From positions 1 through 47,110 of IMG/VR virus record IMGVR_UViG_3300018414_000010: a stretch of DNA of 47,110 nucleotides. One strand, written 5' to 3'. This stretch comes from a virus. Positions 37,993 through 46,051 of the stretch are shown here, piece by piece. The stretch's first letter is position 1, and every line of letters begins with the position of its first letter. The notes under the pieces are model-generated. The model was given only the letters and a program-made list of their open reading frames with translations, was not told the origin of the DNA and did no database searches. The position numbers and the translations under genes are program-made.

Positions 37993-38816
37993 GGGCTCAA
38001 CCTCTTGCATTCGCAAAGATAATAAAACGGGGTATCGCGCGATGCCACGGAGAATCCTAACTTATAGATAACATAAATTCCATTCGCGGCAGGATTCATT
38101 TGGCTCACGATCTGGATACCGCCACCGACGCGCACGCGGTTGTCGAAAAGGACCTCGACCTTAACGCCGTGTTCAGTGATCTGTGGGATGCCAATCATAC
38201 CGCTGTGCTGATCAAATAACGGGATATCTCCATTCAGAGGTCGATCAACATTCTTAACGAAAAGAGTTTCATCATCGATGAAGGCATTAATATTGCCCAT
38301 CTCTCCGATCTTATCGATTTCGCCCAAAGATCCGCCGGTGAACGAATAGTTTGCAATGGCTTTATCATCGCCCTGGAAATCAAGTGTCAGTCCCTTGCTT
38401 ACTGCCGCCTTACCCGATATCTCCTTGATCGATGATCGGCCCGGCTCATGGGTTGATATGATATTTCCCTTGAGAAAGTTCCCTGTCATCGCCTTGATGG
38501 TCAGATCAATATCCGGGGGCTGGCCAATGGTTGCAGAAACGATATCGCCGACGAAAATCTTTGATGTGCCGTAGGACTGGCGACCGACCTCAAGAATAAG
38601 TTTTTTGGGTTTTCTGTTGAGGTTATAAGGCGATGTTTCGGTCAGGATATAATCCCGCGTTGCCTTAAGGATATTCGTTATTTTTACTTCGCATTCGTTT
38701 TGATTTGCATTCGCGTATTTTGTGCCGGTTGCAGTTATGGCGAGACCATCATAGATTTTCAATTGATCATCTACTTGAATACTGAGGCGGACGATGCGCG
38801 GATCAAATTCAATCAT
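37989..38816 (-). CDS. Baseplate hub protein
   Basis: A 275-residue protein with LKATRDYILTETSPYNLNRK, LILEVGRQSYGTSKIFVGDI and later segments typical of the small baseplate hub (gpD/gp27-like) of this phage group, which joins tube and spike. It lies between the plug-like protein and the spike gene and overlaps each by four bases. Confidence 0.75.
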   Translation of the reverse strand: MIEFDPRIVRLSIQVDDQLKIYDGLAITATGTKYANANQNECEVKITNILKATRDYILTETSPYNLNRKPKKLILEVGRQSYGTSKIFVGDIVSATIGQPPDIDLTIKAMTGNFLKGNIISTHEPGRSSIKEISGKAAVSKGLTLDFQGDDKAIANYSFTGGSLGEIDKIGEMGNINAFIDDETLFVKNVDRPLNGDIPLFDQHSGMIGIPQITEHGVKVEVLFDNRVRVGGGIQIVSQMNPAANGIYVIYKLGFSVASRDTPFYYLCECKRLSP

Positions 38817-39127
38817 GTCGCCCTTATCGTTAAAAGTTCGGATTGGCTGAAATAATACAGGAATTGGCTAATCCCGAATTTATCGTAATAAATCAGATCA
38901 TCATTCATGTTGTCGATGATGAAGTTACCGTGCTCTTCATAGGCATAAGGCAAGATACGCATGCCAGCGATGATTCGTTGTCCGCTGATGATAAGAGTGC
39001 TATCGCGCGTAATCGAGATCGCCATTTCTCCATTCACTTCCTGGATGACGAATTGATAGAACGAATCATCCAGCCTGGCTGAGAATGATTGATTCGGGAT
39101 GGCTTGAATTTCTATCTGCTGAACCAT
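38813..39127 (-). CDS. Baseplate plug-like protein (DUF6983)
   Basis: A 104-residue beta-rich protein matching the phage baseplate plug family pattern: EIQAIPNQSFSARLDDSFYQ at the start, a middle strand GQRIIAGMRILPYAYEEHGN, and a closing FGISQFLYYFSQSELL. In phages of this type it sits inside the hub and closes the tube before ejection. Confidence 0.75.
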   Translation of the reverse strand: MVQQIEIQAIPNQSFSARLDDSFYQFVIQEVNGEMAISITRDSTLIISGQRIIAGMRILPYAYEEHGNFIIDNMNDDLIYYDKFGISQFLYYFSQSELLTIRAT

Positions 39128-39675
39128 TATCTAAATCCCGCTACGAAATCTGAGAATTTGATCAGGGCTGATGGGCTCGCTGGTTTCGGCTGTTTAACTC
39201 CTGCATCGACGGTCGAGGCCTTCTTTTTGTCTTTAACCTTTGCCGGTGGAAGTTTACCCGTCTTCGGTGTGACAAAAAGGGCCTCTTCAAGTTTAACCGC
39301 GATGGCTATCATGTCAAATTGTTCAGGGGTTTCATCATGCGGCATGGCCGAGATGACCATATTTGAATAGGTTCCGGTTCTGGTCTGGACGATAATGATC
39401 GTGTTGTTCAGAAAAATAGTCCTGATTTCTTGATAAACACTACGATAATCATCTCGCCCCTGCAGGAGAACCGATAATTCGATGTTGACTGGCTGTATGA
39501 CGGCATGATCAGCAATCACTTCCCCGGTTTCGATCGGATGCTGCATCACCTTTTTTTCTTCTTTGACGGTAATCTTTAAAGGGCGTGCCGTTGAAAATAA
39601 CTGCTTGAATGTCTGGTCAAAGACCGCGACGACATCCGCAGAACCGCTTGGAATAAGTGCGCTCAATAAGGGCAT
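39127..39675 (-). CDS. Dit-like baseplate protein (DUF6046-like)
   Basis: A 182-residue protein with EEKKVMQHPIETGEVIADHA and NIELSVLLQGRDDYRSVYQE, the motif of Dit-like/DUF6046 tail proteins (a beta-sandwich at the baseplate-tube junction). It ends in a basic Lys/Pro-rich tail. Overlaps the tape measure stop by one base. Confidence 0.78.
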   Translation of the reverse strand: MPLLSALIPSGSADVVAVFDQTFKQLFSTARPLKITVKEEKKVMQHPIETGEVIADHAVIQPVNIELSVLLQGRDDYRSVYQEIRTIFLNNTIIIVQTRTGTYSNMVISAMPHDETPEQFDMIAIAVKLEEALFVTPKTGKLPPAKVKDKKKASTVDAGVKQPKPASPSALIKFSDFVAGFR

Positions 39676-41162
39676 TATCTCACCCCGTCATCGTAATTCG
39701 CGGTGGTCTGTTTTATGTGCTGTTGCAGGGAATCGGCAAAATGTTGCGCGATCATATCGATGGACTGGGCCTGAGTCTGCATGTTGATTTGATCGATCTG
39801 AACAACGGTAGTTTTACTATTACCGCTGCGCAAAATGCTTCCAGATGATTGGGAATTGATCGGATTTGCATCTGCCATTCGGAGGGATTTAAGATCAACA
39901 GCGAATTTCAATCCTTCAATCAGCGCTCCCTTGAAATTAAGGGTAGCAAGATTCGCCATGATCTTTGCGATATCGTAAAGAATGGTGAGCCATTTCCTTG
40001 TTTTTGGTGCCAGACCGTCAATCAATTCGCCGATGCGAACTAATCCACGGCCCAGATAGGAATCTTCCCCACCAATAAAGGCGCGGATATCATCAAGCAC
40101 TAAATAGACGAAGAAGAACCCAGCGGCTAGGGCAGCCACAAGGAGAATGTTAAGCAAGAACCCGATTGCGGTCGCTTGAAGGAGACCGGCCATGATCGCC
40201 AGCAACAGTTCATTCTTGACCAGCCACGCCGCCAACGTTGCGCCCATTTCTATGATGGCCGGTATCATAGCCGCAGTGATAATGGTGGCCACAAAGCCGA
40301 TCGTATACCCCAGAGTTTTGAAGTATTCCGAATTTTCGCGCAGCCATTGCGGAAGTTCTTTCATCACTAAAAGAACCTTTTGCAGACCTTCGAGGAATTT
40401 AGTGAAGGCTTCCAGAACCGGCGTCCCGACTTCCAGAGCCAGTGTACGGAACAGTAATTTTGTCCAATCCAGTTGCTTGTCGAATTTATCGGCAACCTCA
40501 CTCTGTTCTGTGGTAATGACACCATATTCCTTGGTCTTCGCCACAAGGTCTGTCAGGCCCTGTTTACCCTGCTGGAGAAGGCGAATTGTTCCATCATCAA
40601 GCCCCAGTTTTCTGCCGAGACCGAGGGATTCCTGTTTGTCCATGCCTTCGAATTTCCCGGCAAGGTCTGTCAGAAGATCAAGGACAGGACGACCCTTACC
40701 GTTGGCATCAAGCATCTGAATGCCAAGGGATTGAAAGAACGGGGCCGCGCGGGATTTGCCAGTAACATCTACCTGGGCAAGGCTGGCGGTGAGGCGGGCC
40801 AGGGAATCGGTGAGGCCGTCCGCGCTTCCCCCAAGATGATGGGCTGCATCCCCCCATGCGCTGAGATTTTCAACGCTAATGCCAAGAGTTTCTGATGTGT
40901 CGTTTAGTTTTGCCGCATATTCCTCGGCCTGCTTAATGCCCTCGATCGATGCGCCGATCGCCAGCAGGCCTCCGACCATGGCACCAAGTTCAAGGACTGT
41001 TTCATGAAGGCTTTCACCGAGGCGGATCGCGGCACCATGGCCAAGGTTGATGCGTTCGGTCAGACGTTCTGTGGCATGGCCAGCCTTGTCGGCTTCTTTT
41101 TCGACCTTTTTAGCGTCGCTGTCGAAGAGAATGAAGAATGTTTCTAGGAGTCCGCCAGCCAT
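39675..41162 (-). CDS. Tape measure protein (495 aa)
   Basis: A 495-residue protein with an N-terminal helical region (DSDAKKVEKEADKAGHATER), a long amphipathic middle (LGLGRKLGLDDGTIRLLQQG) and two clear hydrophobic stretches (TIGFVATIITAAMIPAIIEM; LLNILLVAALAAGFFFVYLV) as in tape measures that insert into the host membrane. At roughly 1.5 angstroms per residue it implies a tail near 70-75 nm, short for a myovirus. It follows the assembly chaperone. Confidence 0.87.
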   Translation of the reverse strand: MAGGLLETFFILFDSDAKKVEKEADKAGHATERLTERINLGHGAAIRLGESLHETVLELGAMVGGLLAIGASIEGIKQAEEYAAKLNDTSETLGISVENLSAWGDAAHHLGGSADGLTDSLARLTASLAQVDVTGKSRAAPFFQSLGIQMLDANGKGRPVLDLLTDLAGKFEGMDKQESLGLGRKLGLDDGTIRLLQQGKQGLTDLVAKTKEYGVITTEQSEVADKFDKQLDWTKLLFRTLALEVGTPVLEAFTKFLEGLQKVLLVMKELPQWLRENSEYFKTLGYTIGFVATIITAAMIPAIIEMGATLAAWLVKNELLLAIMAGLLQATAIGFLLNILLVAALAAGFFFVYLVLDDIRAFIGGEDSYLGRGLVRIGELIDGLAPKTRKWLTILYDIAKIMANLATLNFKGALIEGLKFAVDLKSLRMADANPINSQSSGSILRSGNSKTTVVQIDQINMQTQAQSIDMIAQHFADSLQQHIKQTTANYDDGVR

Positions 41163-41168
41163 ATTGTT

Positions 41169-41713
41169 TTATTTCCCTTTTGCATTCTGGACGGCAAGCC
41201 ATTCATTGAACCTTTTGGTTACGATGACTTCCCACATATCCATGGCGTCTTCGAGATCATAAACCGTTCTTAGCTCATTGAGGGTGGCGTACCCTGATTC
41301 CCCGATGATGGTGCCGATGATTCCTTCAACATTTGGGAAATCAACGCTCTTACCTTCGGGGCGATAGCTTCTAAGAAACTTGAGCTCCGCCCGTTCTGAA
41401 AAAAAGTTGTGTTGTACTCAATCATTCCCATTTCAAGTTTTGCCAGAACTTCCCATGTCGGGCAATGGTTGTTAATAATCTCCATCGTGGAAAGTGGGAT
41501 CAGCGTTCCGGTTTCTGTTTTGACCTGAACATAAGCCATCAATTTATACATCATGGCTTCATTCGATTTATATTCCCCTACGCGCGGCAGGGCTGTCAGT
41601 GGGTATTGGGTAATAATCTCACGTGCCTGTACCGCAGGAATGCGTGAGAGGACGAAGGTTTTCACCCCGTCCTCAGTATCGATTTCAACTTCTTTCGGCT
41701 TTAAAAAAATCAT
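41169..41713 (-). CDS. Tail assembly chaperone -1 frameshift product (G-T)
   Basis: The upstream frame (41713 to 41399) reads through a T TTT TTT slippery heptamer (41405-41399). A -1 slip there continues in an open frame of 76 codons (SERAELKFLRSYRPEGKSVD ... RFNEWLAVQNAKGK) to TAA at 41171-41169, giving a 181-residue fusion. This is the classical G/GT arrangement upstream of the tape measure, where the ratio of short and long chaperone coats the tape measure during tail assembly. Frameshifting is inferred; no protein data are available. Confidence 0.85.
41270..41713 (-). CDS. Tail assembly chaperone, unshifted form (G-like)
   Basis: The 147-residue zero-frame product of the same gene, ending at 41270. 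Its first ~105 residues (KPKEVEIDTEDGVKTFVLSR ... YVQVKTETGTLIPLSTMEII) form the chaperone N-domain; the last ~40 (FQNGRSSSFLEAIAPKV ...) replace the T-domain. Expected to be the more abundant form. It overlaps the tail tube gene by four bases. Confidence 0.85.
   Translation of the reverse strand: MIFLKPKEVEIDTEDGVKTFVLSRIPAVQAREIITQYPLTALPRVGEYKSNEAMMYKLMAYVQVKTETGTLIPLSTMEIINNHCPTWEVLAKLEMGMIEYNTTFFQNGRSSSFLEAIAPKVRALISQMLKESSAPSSGNQGTPPSMS
41399..41405 (-). promoter_or_regulatory. T7 slippery site for -1 frameshift
   Basis: Seven consecutive A residues on the plus strand give T TTT TTT in the chaperone's zero frame (ACT TTT TTT CAG). After slipping by one base the reading enters an open frame that lasts 76 codons, exactly to the end of the intergenic space before the tape measure. 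Confidence 0.82.
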
Positions 41714-42171
41714 AGTGATGGTATCCCTGTAATGACACGGTTCTCGAAGGCGAAGATATAAGACTTAGATTTGAAGCGCCCGGCGGAAGCGACACTATTG
41801 CCGGCTGGTCCGTCCGTGATTGCGCCCTCTGTGAGGAGTTGGGTAGAACCATCCGGATAAAGTGCGGTCATCTGGATACGATCCCGGGCAGGATTTTTAC
41901 CCTTAGCGGTGCGATTGGCTTCCAGCAAGATAGCTAGATTTCGATCATCCTGGCTGTTTGGAATTACACCCAACGTAATAGGGAGCGGAGTTCCTTTCGA
42001 TGCGATGATCAGATCACCGTTTAGCCCTGTCGTTGCCTCTGCGACCTTGATGCTGGGCTGATCAAAGGGATCAGTATCATCCGCGAACTGGGTAATCGTG
42101 ATCCCAGCAGGGAAGGTTGTCGAGGCGATCAAACGGACCTGAAGGCCAAAGCCTGAGATATAAGTCGTCAT
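41710..42171 (-). CDS. Tail tube protein
   Basis: A 153-residue beta-rich protein immediately after the sheath gene, as expected for the tube subunit of contractile tails. Segments such as AGITITQFADDTDPFDQPSI, GDLIIASKGTPLPITLGVIP and SKSYIFAFENRVI are characteristic of the tube family accompanying DUF3383 sheaths. It overlaps the assembly chaperone by four bases. Confidence 0.82.
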   Translation of the reverse strand: MTTYISGFGLQVRLIASTTFPAGITITQFADDTDPFDQPSIKVAEATTGLNGDLIIASKGTPLPITLGVIPNSQDDRNLAILLEANRTAKGKNPARDRIQMTALYPDGSTQLLTEGAITDGPAGNSVASAGRFKSKSYIFAFENRVITGIPSL

Positions 42172-42190
42172 GGTTTTTTGCTCCTAAAGG

Positions 42191-43702
42191 TTAAATAAGA
42201 ATGTGGGTGCCGTTTACGCTGCGGATATCATCGTCCTTAGAATACACTAAAGTGTACACGGCGCGGTATTCTGTGGTGCCACCGAGACCGACATATTGCT
42301 GGAATGTGACATCCAGCCAATAACCAATTGCTTGGACCTGCCTCCATGCCTGATCATCGCCGGTTATTTGAGTGATGTAGAGTTGCTGAGCAGGCGTAAG
42401 GGTTTTACCCACGCTGATTGTCCCGTTATTCAGAGCGGCATTGATTGTCCCCTGAAGGGCGGTCTGCAACTGGATACGGCCATTGTTATTGGCAGATATT
42501 TTTTCCAGCGACAAGAGCAATGTCATGATGTTTGCCGATGCGCTATCTTTCAGCCACATCTCGTTCGCATAAACGTTCATGTCGACGGGATCGCTGGCCA
42601 GACCGGTCATGATGCCGCGCTGGTAGAACTGGACCTTTTGACCGGCAGATTGTGTTTCACCGTAATAGTTAACGCGCAGGCCATCATAGAGATTAGCGTT
42701 TGTGCTATCAGAAACAGATGGAGTCAACGTGAACTGCTGGAACATGTAGTTTTTGACAGAGTTCCGTTTCGTATAGTCCGTTGCGGCCAAGATCATGCCC
42801 GGAACCATCTCAGGATATTCTGTGGAGATAGGTGCCAGAGTGAGGGCTTCACCGGCCAGACCGAGCAGGTTCGTGCTGTTCGTTGACGCATCAGCCGCCG
42901 TTGTCGGCACAAGGAACATGAATTGATTATTGTAGGCACTGGAATCATTTACCGTAGCGACCTCAAGGTTTTGTGCCGGGGTCAGGTAAACTGTGAAGCA
43001 GAACGACCCGAAGTTATTCGAAATGTTAATTGATGTGTTCAGAAGTTGGGTCAGGGTCTGAATGTCAGAGCCATCGGAGAACAGGGCCGTTGTGCCCGGC
43101 AACCATCCGATCTGACCGGCGACATCGTTACCTCCCGTACCAGCCACAACAGTGATGACCGATGCGCCAGTCGCGCCGCCGACGAAGTTAAAGGATTGAC
43201 GAACCGGGTCATAGGTTACGGTTGCCGCGGTGAATGCGGTTCCGGTCTTTGCCCGGATCGCGGTTTGAAGGATTGAGGCGACATCTGAAAGGCTGGACGC
43301 CGATGAGAAGTTAATCCCAGTGATCGATTGAGCGGACCCTCCCATGGAAAGGGTAAACGCGCCCGCCGTGATCGAGGTATAACTGGCCACGGATTGGGCG
43401 CCACGGACACCGTAAATCGTCGGGGCCACGGCAACATTTGCCCAGCGCGCGAAGCTGATCTTTGTCGGCGTCGAAATGCTTTTGCTGATCCAGCCAAAAT
43501 AGAACGCAGCACGCAGATACTCCAGAGATGTCGAGCCAAAGAAATTGGCAACATCTGCTGCCGATGTGAATTCCAAAACCCCATTGGTTGGAACAAGCGG
43601 GTTTTGGCTGAAAATTCTGGTGATCAGGTCACGCTGGCGCAGGTTATTTCCGGCACCGATGCCAGAGGTAATAAAGACGTATCGTGTCAGAGGAATAGCC
43701 AT
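42191..43702 (-). CDS. Tail sheath protein (DUF3383)
   Basis: A 503-residue DUF3383 sheath protein. The N-terminus (RYVFITSGIGAGNNLRQRDL ... LEFTSAADVANFFGS) and C-terminus (AIGYWLDVTFQQYVGLGGTT) carry the family core, and the middle contains an exposed beta-rich insertion. Sheath subunits wrap the tube and contract to drive it through the cell envelope. This gene defines the phage as a myovirus. Confidence 0.93.
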   Translation of the reverse strand: MAIPLTRYVFITSGIGAGNNLRQRDLITRIFSQNPLVPTNGVLEFTSAADVANFFGSTSLEYLRAAFYFGWISKSISTPTKISFARWANVAVAPTIYGVRGAQSVASYTSITAGAFTLSMGGSAQSITGINFSSASSLSDVASILQTAIRAKTGTAFTAATVTYDPVRQSFNFVGGATGASVITVVAGTGGNDVAGQIGWLPGTTALFSDGSDIQTLTQLLNTSINISNNFGSFCFTVYLTPAQNLEVATVNDSSAYNNQFMFLVPTTAADASTNSTNLLGLAGEALTLAPISTEYPEMVPGMILAATDYTKRNSVKNYMFQQFTLTPSVSDSTNANLYDGLRVNYYGETQSAGQKVQFYQRGIMTGLASDPVDMNVYANEMWLKDSASANIMTLLLSLEKISANNNGRIQLQTALQGTINAALNNGTISVGKTLTPAQQLYITQITGDDQAWRQVQAIGYWLDVTFQQYVGLGGTTEYRAVYTLVYSKDDDIRSVNGTHILI

Positions 43703-43714
43703 GATAAAAATCTC

Positions 43715-44254
43715 CTAGATTCTATAGAGGTCAAAGGTTTCCGTCTGAACGACAGGGCTTGATCTGATAATGACCTGTTCATGCGAAACGGTAAAGTCAA
43801 AAGAGGGATCGGCCTCAAACTGATCTCGATCATCAAGAAAATATGGATTGCGGATTCCACGGATTTTCTGCACGCCGAGGCCCAATGCGACGAATTTTGT
43901 GATCGTGTCTTGGCTTTGCAGGATCATGGCCGCTGATGTGACAAGGTCGCTGGCCGTAAAAGGGGATGGTTTTGCGGGATCAATAAGCACCTGCGCGCCG
44001 ATTTGTAGTGTTGTTTCAATTGCTTGTATCTGCTTATTGACCATGATTGAATTTACATGATCCCATTCATCGGATGCCTGCGGGGAGCCGACGAGAACGT
44101 TCGGAAGTTTGAAAAACGTCACCATATTTTGGATCGGGGTACCCTGCTTTGTGGGCTGATAACGCTGTTTTACGATAATTCCAGTCATGCCGAGAGCCGC
44201 AAAGCCATCATCCAGAACCTTTTTGATATTTTTGTAAATATCATTGTCCAGCAA
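43715..44254 (-). CDS. Phage neck/tail terminator protein (gp12-like)
   Basis: A 179-residue protein between the collar-type gene and the sheath. Segments GIIVKQRYQPTKQGTPIQNM and MILQSQDTITKFVALGLGVQ fit the neck terminator family seen in DUF3383 phages, which caps the tail and connects it to the head. Overlaps its upstream neighbour by 14 bases. Confidence 0.72.
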   Translation of the reverse strand: MLDNDIYKNIKKVLDDGFAALGMTGIIVKQRYQPTKQGTPIQNMVTFFKLPNVLVGSPQASDEWDHVNSIMVNKQIQAIETTLQIGAQVLIDPAKPSPFTASDLVTSAAMILQSQDTITKFVALGLGVQKIRGIRNPYFLDDRDQFEADPSFDFTVSHEQVIIRSSPVVQTETFDLYRI

Positions 44255-44696
44255 AAAACACCCCGTTGTCGAAGTTCTTGTAATATGGACCGAATCCGAA
44301 GAACAGGGTCGGATTGATCGGCGGCTTGGCGGGGCCGATGTCGGACATCAGCATTGCCAGCCATCCGTCCTGATTAAACCATGGGGTATCGCTTTCGCAT
44401 TTATAGCGGCGGCCCGCATATTCCAGTTCATCGCCGCCGGTATCCCTGCCGACGTCGACAATGTTTTTTGAGACATAGAACAGGGCATAGGATTTCTGGA
44501 AGTCTAGTCCGTTCTGCAGGTAAAGGCTACGCGGAACTGGTTGCAGGCTTCCCAATAAATCGATGCCAGCGGCAAAGGATGTCACATCGTAACCGGCATC
44601 TGTTACAGTCCGTCCGGTGTTTTTATAATAAACTGTCTTCTGTTTGGCGATCTTTCGGAAAGCCCGGTTCAGAAGGTTTGATCCTGGAACAGTCAT
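44241..44696 (-). CDS. Phage collar/head-tail connector protein
   Basis: A 151-residue protein (KTVYYKNTGRTVTDAGYDVT ... YAGRRYKCESDTPWFNQDGW). It matches the small collar or tail-completion proteins found before the neck terminator in this group. Assignment rests on gene order and the recognisable DTPWFNQDGW segment. Overlaps by four bases. Confidence 0.65.
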   Translation of the reverse strand: MTVPGSNLLNRAFRKIAKQKTVYYKNTGRTVTDAGYDVTSFAAGIDLLGSLQPVPRSLYLQNGLDFQKSYALFYVSKNIVDVGRDTGGDELEYAGRRYKCESDTPWFNQDGWLAMLMSDIGPAKPPINPTLFFGFGPYYKNFDNGVFFAGQ

Positions 44697-45181
44697 TTCT
44701 TCTTCTCCACCGTGTTCGTGATGGTATCAAACATATAGCCGGTATCAATTAATGGCTTCGATGTTCCACGGCTCTTACCACGTTTGGCACGGTATTGTCG
44801 ATTCTTGATGGTTGATTCCTTCAGCGGCGGGCTGGTGATACCTGAAATCGTCTTTTTCACATCGCCAACCGCCTGCAGGCCGACTGCTTCCAGAACCTGA
44901 ACCATGCTGATCCGTCCCTTGAGAACGGCCTTTGATCCATCGGCGATGATCTTCATCCAGGCAGCGCGGTTTGCCTTGACGGTGGGGCGCATCATCGGGC
45001 GTGCAGGAATATCCTTGGTGCCAAATTCGTTAATGGCGGCGACATAAGCCACGGGCGTTCCATCAGGATATTTTGAGGATTCAAACCAGCCGACACGGCC
45101 TTCGACATTTCCAAGGTCCTTAATTCTAACCTTGAGTTCATCCATGCTGATATTGCCGGGGATGCGTTTGACGCGGGCCAT
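44693..45181 (-). CDS. Tail completion / virion morphogenesis protein (gp10-like)
   Basis: A 162-residue basic protein starting at ATG 45181 (TAATG overlap). The GWFESSKYPDGTPVAYVAAI and NEFGTKDIPARPMMRPTV segments form the HK97 gp10-like signature (E-[FY]-G-x-x-x-I-P-A-R-P). It joins the finished head and tail. Confidence 0.85.
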   Translation of the reverse strand: MARVKRIPGNISMDELKVRIKDLGNVEGRVGWFESSKYPDGTPVAYVAAINEFGTKDIPARPMMRPTVKANRAAWMKIIADGSKAVLKGRISMVQVLEAVGLQAVGDVKKTISGITSPPLKESTIKNRQYRAKRGKSRGTSKPLIDTGYMFDTITNTVEKKK

Positions 45182-45618
45182 TATCTGAAGCACCCATATG
45201 ATTTGCGGAACGCGCCGAGTTCGTCACGGGCACCCACGTATAGACCGCCGGCGGCCTTCATAGCCAGAAGGAAGGCGAGTTGCGCTCCGTATGGTGTAAG
45301 CTGGAGCCAATAATCAAAGGCATCTTTATAAGGGGGCGGGGCAGTGGTCACGCTGATCTTGTCGATCGTCGCCGATGTTTCGATACCCGGAACTTCCCCG
45401 GCGGCGATGATATCGTTCAGGGCGAGGATGTGGGCGGTGAGCAGGTTCAGCGCGTAGGCGCGAGAGTCATTCCTGAGAACGCCATAATTCTGTTTTGAGA
45501 TGTAATCTGTGGAGATGCCCCAGAACATATTCACCGTAGCATTGGGGTATGTGGTGATGCTGGCGAAGGCAGGGAACTGGAGGCGAAATGCCGAAATATC
45601 AAAAACGATGTCGGTCAT
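45181..45618 (-). CDS. Head-tail adaptor protein (DUF4054)
   Basis: A 145-residue protein with ISAFRLQFPAFASITTYPNA at the start, LLTAHILALNDIIAAGEVPG in the middle and a closing YGAQLAFLLAMKAAGGLYVG, matching DUF4054 adaptors that sit on the portal. It follows the capsid-proximal small gene. Confidence 0.88.
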   Translation of the reverse strand: MTDIVFDISAFRLQFPAFASITTYPNATVNMFWGISTDYISKQNYGVLRNDSRAYALNLLTAHILALNDIIAAGEVPGIETSATIDKISVTTAPPPYKDAFDYWLQLTPYGAQLAFLLAMKAAGGLYVGARDELGAFRKSYGCFR

Positions 45619-45638
45619 ATTCGCCTCCTCCCAAATAG

Positions 45639-46031
45639 TTAACCTTTACTTTTCTTGCCTACAGAAACTTCGATTTTGCCATCGCCTTCAACATTCTCAG
45701 GGATGTCGTGCTCGGTGATCTGAGCGCCGCCATCGGCTGTTTCCATGTCGGCCGCCACAACTTCGGCATCGAAGTTTTTATCATGGACAACGATATATTT
45801 ATTCTTCATGTGGGTCTTGAAGGATTCGTTCTCCATGAGATGAGCAAGATCACTCTCCGAAACCTCGGTACGGACACCCAACGGGGCGCCGGGCTGGTCT
45901 TTGCGGACAACGCCCGTGCCACCTTTGATCAAAACCTTCTTTTCGGGCTCGATAACAGAACCGTCAGAGGCAGATTTTTTCCAAGTGGTATAGGCGTTAT
46001 CAGCGGAGAGAGTCGAATATACGTGTGGCAT
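45639..46031 (-). CDS. Hypothetical head-region protein (130 aa)
   Basis: A 130-residue protein between capsid and DUF4054 adaptor. The first half is Gly/Lys/Val-rich (KKVLIKGGTGVVRKDQPGAP) and the second acidic. The position fits a head accessory or decoration protein, but no family is identified with confidence. Confidence 0.65.
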   Translation of the reverse strand: MPHVYSTLSADNAYTTWKKSASDGSVIEPEKKVLIKGGTGVVRKDQPGAPLGVRTEVSESDLAHLMENESFKTHMKNKYIVVHDKNFDAEVVAADMETADGGAQITEHDIPENVEGDGKIEVSVGKKSKG

Positions 46032-46051
46032 AGTGCATTCCTTTCAGTGAA

